A stretch of 64,000 nt of DNA from Metopolophium dirhodum (Eukaryota > Arthropoda > Insecta > Hemiptera > Aphididae), in contig NC_083560.1 of the NCBI RefSeq assembly GCF_019925205.1, positions 56,714,270-56,778,269 of the forward strand, read 5' to 3'. Shown here in pieces: positions 58,483 to 64,000 of this stretch. Numbering within the stretch: position 1 is the stretch's first letter; each line of letters starts with the position of its first letter. The translations under genes and the position numbers were made by a program. The notes under the pieces were generated by a model. The model had not been told where the DNA came from, made no database searches, and saw only the letters and a program-made list of their open reading frames with translations.

Positions 58483-60104
58483 GTAAGTAAAACATTTATT
58501 ATGGATATTATTCATTGTAAAATGACAGACGACAGTTGTAGAACGTAGGTAGTAGTGATATATACTATTCTATATGCCTATATTATTATTATCGACGGCT
58601 ATAATAACAGACAAAAAGATGTAACTTATAAAATATTTAATATTTTGTTCGTAATTTATTATATTTCATAATATTATTATAATTTATACCCGTGAATATA
58701 CTAATTGTGTTTGTCATTTCTTATTTATCTCGCTGACTTTTACTCTAAATTGTACCTATCATATACATATAGTATTGTTGTATAATTATATTATCTACCT
58801 AGGTACCTATACGATAGTACGTCATGGATATCATAATTTAAATTCATATACAAGACAGCGTATTATCAATAATTACGATAATACAGTTTATAGTTGAATT
58901 TTTAAAAATATTATTATAGTAATATACTTAAATATATATATTTATATTGAACTTCGTGTTTCAATATATAGTATTTGAAATTTCTAAAATTGGTAAAATA
59001 ATGTGGTAAATATTATGGTAAGAAAAATTTATTTTTGACTTTTTTTCTTGGTTACATGGTTTTAGAATTAATTAATTTAGTATATGAACGTGAGTTTCCT
59101 TTTCCTATCGGGGATGGTTTGTAATACTACTTTTTTAAATTGTTGTATTTGTATAAAAAAGTTAAGTAATGTAATAGTTAATAACTATGAAATAACAAAG
59201 TGATTCTCTTGTGTAGTATAATGTAATTATACATTTTTGCGAATTGCAGCGAAAGCCGAGTAGTGAGTAGGTAATATAATAGTAAAAGATAAAGCGCGCA
59301 ATTGAACATATATTGTCATTTTTATTGCATTTTAATTATACGTAGTTCTGGGAATTCGTAATACCGTCGACCGATAGTTCGTGACACGCGATAATGGATT
59401 ACACACACTTATGTCATTTACTACTCACACATAGACATATCCCAAATGTTCATGTTATGTGAATTGCCTAAATATTACTCCTTGCAACATGATACGCTGG
59501 AGCCCCCTTAACATCAACATTATTAAAGAATCGTTCGAAATATAATTCGAATATCGTTGATCGGTTACCACCACAAAGTTATAATATATTATTTCTACGC
59601 CGAAGGGCGATTTTGTGAGACATATGCAAATTCAAACAAATTTTTAATCGAGTCTAATATTATTTTTTTTTGTAAATTAAAATAAATTCCAATATAAGTA
59701 ATGTTTTTGCTTTTAGACTCTAGTGAAGATACGGACCTAAAATTTCTCATAATATGCGGATCTTATAATATAAATGATGACACACCTGGTACCTGTATTC
59801 TGTAGGTTAGTCTAAATAAAATGGGGAGAAAATTTGAGAGCAAAAACAGACATCGCATAGATTTCATTATTATCTTAATGCAAGAAGGGCGGAAAGTCAA
59901 ATTAAATTTGTATGACTGTTTGAGGTTCAAATGTTGTAAACATTGGATATTCACTCGATTTCTCATGTAGCGATGAAGCATGTATAGCTGGTATCATTAT
60001 AGTATTTTACGAAAAATCGATTAAAAACATTTTATCCAGCCCAACATCATATTTATGTGAAATATTTTAAATTTGTAATGGCAAGACATATCGATCCACG
60101 AGGA

Positions 60105-60298
60105 CCTTTTGATCCGTCTTGGGGATATTTTGTTGCGCTAAGGATCAATGTTGGTTACATTTTGATCCGTTTTGTAAAAAAATTAAATTTTCTGAGCTGA
60201 TTAAAAAGTCCCCAAAATGATCTATCCAATTGTCTTTTGTACATTTTGATCTGTAAAGACTAATCCGTTTTTTCCATGGGCATATTTTGATCCGTATT
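60105..60298. repeat. Cluster of attttgatccgt motifs (right arm)
   Basis: Copies are seen near 60107, 60168, 60246 (gatctgt variant) and 60286, with weaker forms between them. Spacing is about 40-80 bp and irregular. This is the mirror of 43237-43430. Confidence 0.6.
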
Positions 60299-60668
60299 GT
60301 AAACAATTATATTATATTATCATAGTAAGGTAAAAGGGGCTAAGAGACAGTTTAACTACTTTTCAGGAGAACAGAAACAAAATGTTATATATTCTTAACT
60401 GTAGCGTTGGGGCTTTGGTTTTTATTTAATATTAGAAATACAATTATCATATATTTTAATTTCATTTTGTATTACCTTTAGGAATATATATATATTCCGT
60501 TAATTTTTAAACACAATGAATTTTGTTAACACTTTGGCAAAACCAGATATTGGATACCGATTTTGAATAGCGGTAAAACCTTTAAAAACCGAAACCTAAA
60601 ATCAACTGAAAAAACTTTAAAAAAATGGGGAGGAAATGTCCACATCAATACATGTATCGGCGGGGGCA

Positions 60669-60710
60669 TGATATAACTAACCGTTAGTTAACTAACTGTT
60701 AGTTATATCA
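60669..60710. repeat. 42-bp near-perfect hairpin (right arm)
   Basis: Mirror copy of 42825-42866. It could be the centre of a miniature transposon, because aaatggggaggaaatgtcc and gtggggagaaatggcc flank it. Confidence 0.8.
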
Positions 60711-61624
60711 TAAGTGGGGAGAAATGGCCTACTACAACGAAAGCAACCGTTGGAAAATGTCCATTTACCTTAAATAAAATATATATTATATAAATTATAA
60801 ATGTCTATTTGTCACCGAAAACGATTAATATTATTATTATTATTATTATTTATAAGATAATATTATTACCACAGAATAGATGAGATGTACTACAACAATA
60901 GTTTCAACATAGTTTTCAAGGGTCAGTAAACGAATAAAAGCCACTTCATTAGTCTTTCTAATAGCTCCCAAGTTCTATTACAAAAAAATATGAAAATCCC
61001 GGCAATTTTTATGTAATTCACTTGTTTATATCTTTATTTAAATAATTAAATCTATTAAGCTAGTCAGTATTTCTCAAATAACCTACAACATGTGTTAATT
61101 GTCAAAAAACACTCATTGGATTTTTTTACATGATGCACGTGAAACCAATTTTCACAAATATAAATAAATAACCACACTGGTAGGTCGTTGGTGTCGATTG
61201 TTTTCTTATAATAACAATATTATAATATTATAAATTATTATATAATTAGGATAAATATTATAGTATTAATATACAATTATATTATTATTATTAATTTTAT
61301 TATTTTTTTTTTTTATTTAATTCAATTAAAAAAAAAAGAAAATTATTGATGGAGTCTGTTGTTTTTCCATCCTAAACCACCAGGATCTCATTCTGCTGGA
61401 CTCTCTTCACCGTATTCCTACAGAGCCACTAACAATATTCCGTATTAAAAATCTACAGAATTATTATTATATTACTATATAACTGCTGACTGCAATGTAT
61501 ATCAGTAATAATTATATTAGACTAATATGTATGTATGTATAATGTAAGTAAGATTTGAAAAACAATTTTGTTTTTATGGCGTACCTAAATCAAAAATGAA
61601 TAACCGTCGATACTTGATATTTTT

Positions 61625-63800
61625 GTAGTTCAGCTTAAAATATTTGAATAGGTAGTAAAATTATATATTTTGATATTATATGTGATGACTGATTAGTGAT
61701 TACATACTAGGTGCCTACACAAGCTACAAGGTTTACTGTTAAATCAAGTAGCAGAGTGCCTGAGTGGCCGGGTAATGATTCTAAATAGTGAACACATAAC
61801 GTACGCAATTCATTCCGAATATATGTTATTACTTATTAGTGATAAGTTATTACGTACCTATTATCAGGGCCGGATCTTAGCTTTTTAACACCCGGGGAAA
61901 ATTAAAAAATACACCCATCTCTGGGAGATTACCAGAATTAATATTTTTTTTACGAAAAGTCAAGCACACTTACACAGTATTGTGAGGACCAACATTTACA
62001 AAACTTTTTGCAATATACTGGACCAATAATTTGTTTACCACAGATAGTTTAAACAATTTTAATTTAAAAATGAAACATTTTAAATTTTAAGCTAATCAAT
62101 AGTTTTAGAAGCACTTCTTAATGATGTATTTAAACTTTAAAGCTAAAATCTGTGGTCAATATTTCTAAGTTTCAAGTTTAGAATAAATAATATTGATAAT
62201 AATAACATGTATGAATTATTTATTAACAAATCTAAATTAGGTATCCATTGCTTACTTTTAATATAAAAAGTTTTATGTAAAATAACAATATTTAATTTAC
62301 GAGATAACATTGTTCCTAGGTACGGAAAAAATACAATGAAACAAAACTGTGATTATGTACTGAAAATTGTAATATAATGATTATAATATGATAAATAAAT
62401 AAATTATATTATGGATTATAAAGACTTTTATAAACCTACGAACATATCGTTTAATAAATAATCCGAAAACAGTTAAATCAATAGTACCTAAGTAACATTT
62501 TATGTAGTACATCATTTTATGCAGTACCTATTTGAAAAAATATATAGTTATTAATTTAAAATTACCTAAACAACGGTGAATTACAATTAAAAGTGCCATT
62601 TTTAAGATAAAGTTTTAAATAACTATCTACATAATATATTATAAGGAAGAAAACGATTTCATTTACCATATACTTTATTATGTCACTAATCGGAGAGTAC
62701 CTACATTAATCTATGATGGACTAAGGCATGTACACTCCCGCTGACAGTTGCGGACGGGTATTTCCACGGCACTGCGTACCTATTTCATATTTGTCCTTTT
62801 TAATTTTTAAATCAATGTTATTAGTTATTAATTATCTCGATTAAAAAACGGCTAAACAGATTTTGTACGTATCAGTTATAGATATTCATTATTCAACATG
62901 GATTTAATCAACAACAATTAATATACGTACAATATAAAAGTCAAAATACATAAACATAATAATATAATATGAAAACGGCTATATTATAAAATATCATAAA
63001 ATATTAAAATGTATATAGTTCGAAATTAAGTTCCACCGCCAAATTATGACTCTAGTACTTAACCTATCGTTTGAATAATGCTACAGATAGTCTATGTAAA
63101 AATAAAGTTCCGTAATACATGTGGTGTAGTCGTAGATATTGTTTTGGCTATACACATAAATTGGAAAATATATGACACATGGGGGGCTTTACCCATTTAC
63201 CGATTAACTTAAATCAATGTATTTACTATTTTATATTTATTAAAATATTTAAAATTTTAAATGTGTTGTATTTTAAAAATAATAATATGTTATATTATAG
63301 TACGTTTCTGTTTATTTGCACCTATTCCATATAACAAATTTAATAAAACAATTTATAAATTTATAATTTATAACATATTCCACAATTTTTCCTGTTGACA
63401 CTTCTAATATTGGTTCTACTTTTATCGAACGACCAGCAACAGCTAACAACTAACATATTTGATTGGGTACCTATTTGGGTCCCGTATAATATTAAGAGGG
63501 GACGGGGACCTATTTATATTGATGAATAAGGTTCAATACCTATATATTTTATTGTTAATTTGGATCTTAGATCTGAACATATTATGTTCATTAAACTAAA
63601 TCCACATTCACATTCTGTTGCGAAACAGGCAGTGTTTTGACTTTTGATAAGGATATTTTATTTGTGTATTTCTTCATTCATTGTGTTTGTATTATTAAAA
63701 TGTCTATTTCCTTCAACTAGAACAAAATTATTTAATAAAAATCTAAAGAAATAAGACATTTTGCATTTTAGGTAGGTATACAAACAATAATGTGTATTTA
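61625..63800. other. Repeat-rich intergenic DNA right of the palindrome
   Basis: No convincing exon or RNA gene was found. A transposon-end-like string, gggccggatcttagc, lies near 61868. A GC-rich patch with ctcccgctgacagttgcgga lies near 62736. Everything else is AT-rich. Confidence 0.6.
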
Positions 63801-64000
63801 TTTTTAGATTCTGAGCGAAGATTCTGATGAATGTATTGATTTTATAATGATGTGTGTTTTTTTAGTTTTATTTTTTATTTTTTTTTGTTTTTATTTTCGT
63901 GTCTGTCATCAACTTTTAGGACAGTAAAATTGCTTGGATTTTCTTCAACAGTAACTTTACTGATAGGAAAGTGAATATAGTTGGTACTTTGGGGGGTCAA
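63801..64000 (+). repeat. Dispersed repeat running off the window end
   Basis: It begins tttttagattctgagcgaag and continues through gtctgtcatcaacttttagg, acagtaaaattgcttgg and ttggtactttggggggtcaa. From memory this is a very common interspersed repeat in aphid genomes. Its right end is outside the window. Confidence 0.55.

Larger units (their letters stand above)
52728..61624 (+). repeat. Right arm of giant palindrome, 8,897 bp
   Basis: This is the reverse complement of 41911-50807. The plus orientation is assigned because the U2 gene and the two-exon frame read on this strand here. The arm ends at 61624, after ccgtcgatacttgatattttt. Beyond that, the two flanks differ at once. Confidence 0.95.

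Noticed and set aside
41911..61624. Reading the giant inverted repeat as one transposon with 8.9-kb terminal repeats
   Set aside because: No target-site duplication was seen at 41911/61624, no transposase frame lies in the spacer, and the arms contain an ordinary snRNA locus. A segmental inverted duplication fits better. An assembly artefact cannot be excluded from sequence alone.
61751..61790. tRNA-like start gcagagtgcctgagtggccg
   Set aside because: It resembles a serine/leucine tRNA 5' half, but no anticodon arm, T-arm (ggttcga-type) or acceptor partner follows. At most it is a tRNA-derived repeat fragment.

Overview
The window is nuclear DNA of an insect, most likely an aphid or close relative. 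It is very AT-rich, its one conserved gene is split by short introns with canonical GT..AG borders, its U2 snRNA is insect-like, and many interspersed pieces resemble repeats I associate with aphid genomes. That last point is recollection, not a search. There is no bacterial, viral or CRISPR content.

Layout. (1) 1-20153 is a macrosatellite array of 2.44-kb, 1.32-kb and 0.975-kb blocks. Each block carries a 20-bp minisatellite, and each 2.44-kb block carries one copy of a short coding exon. (2) 20154-28800 holds an LTR-retrotransposon-like fragment, then decayed exons of a DDE transposase gene fused to a zinc-finger/cysteine-protease-like tail, then an inverted copy of a segment found in the satellite. 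The exon in the satellite splices in frame onto the decayed exons, so the array looks like the amplified end of a Foldback-like DNA transposon. (3) 29589-33048 is an old transposon interrupted by a complete hAT element (29831-32169) with terminal repeats, an 8-bp target duplication and an open 499-codon transposase. (4) 34206-40914 is the only conserved host protein gene, an NHLRC2 orthologue in 11 coding exons whose phases all agree (942 aa). (5) 41911-61624 is a giant palindrome: two 8,897-bp arms, collinear with no net length change, around a 1,920-bp spacer. Each arm holds a full U2 snRNA gene and a two-exon open frame of unknown function. The spacer holds an R2-like retrotransposon fragment fused to a 5'-truncated U2 copy. 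(6) 61625-64000 is repeat-rich intergenic DNA ending in a dispersed repeat.

The genes do not form an operon or pathway. The main biology is DNA rearrangement: transposon-end amplification on the left, nested transposition in the middle, and a segmental inverted duplication of an snRNA locus on the right. All coordinates were derived by eye from the sequence, so boundaries of diverged repeats may be off by tens of bases.
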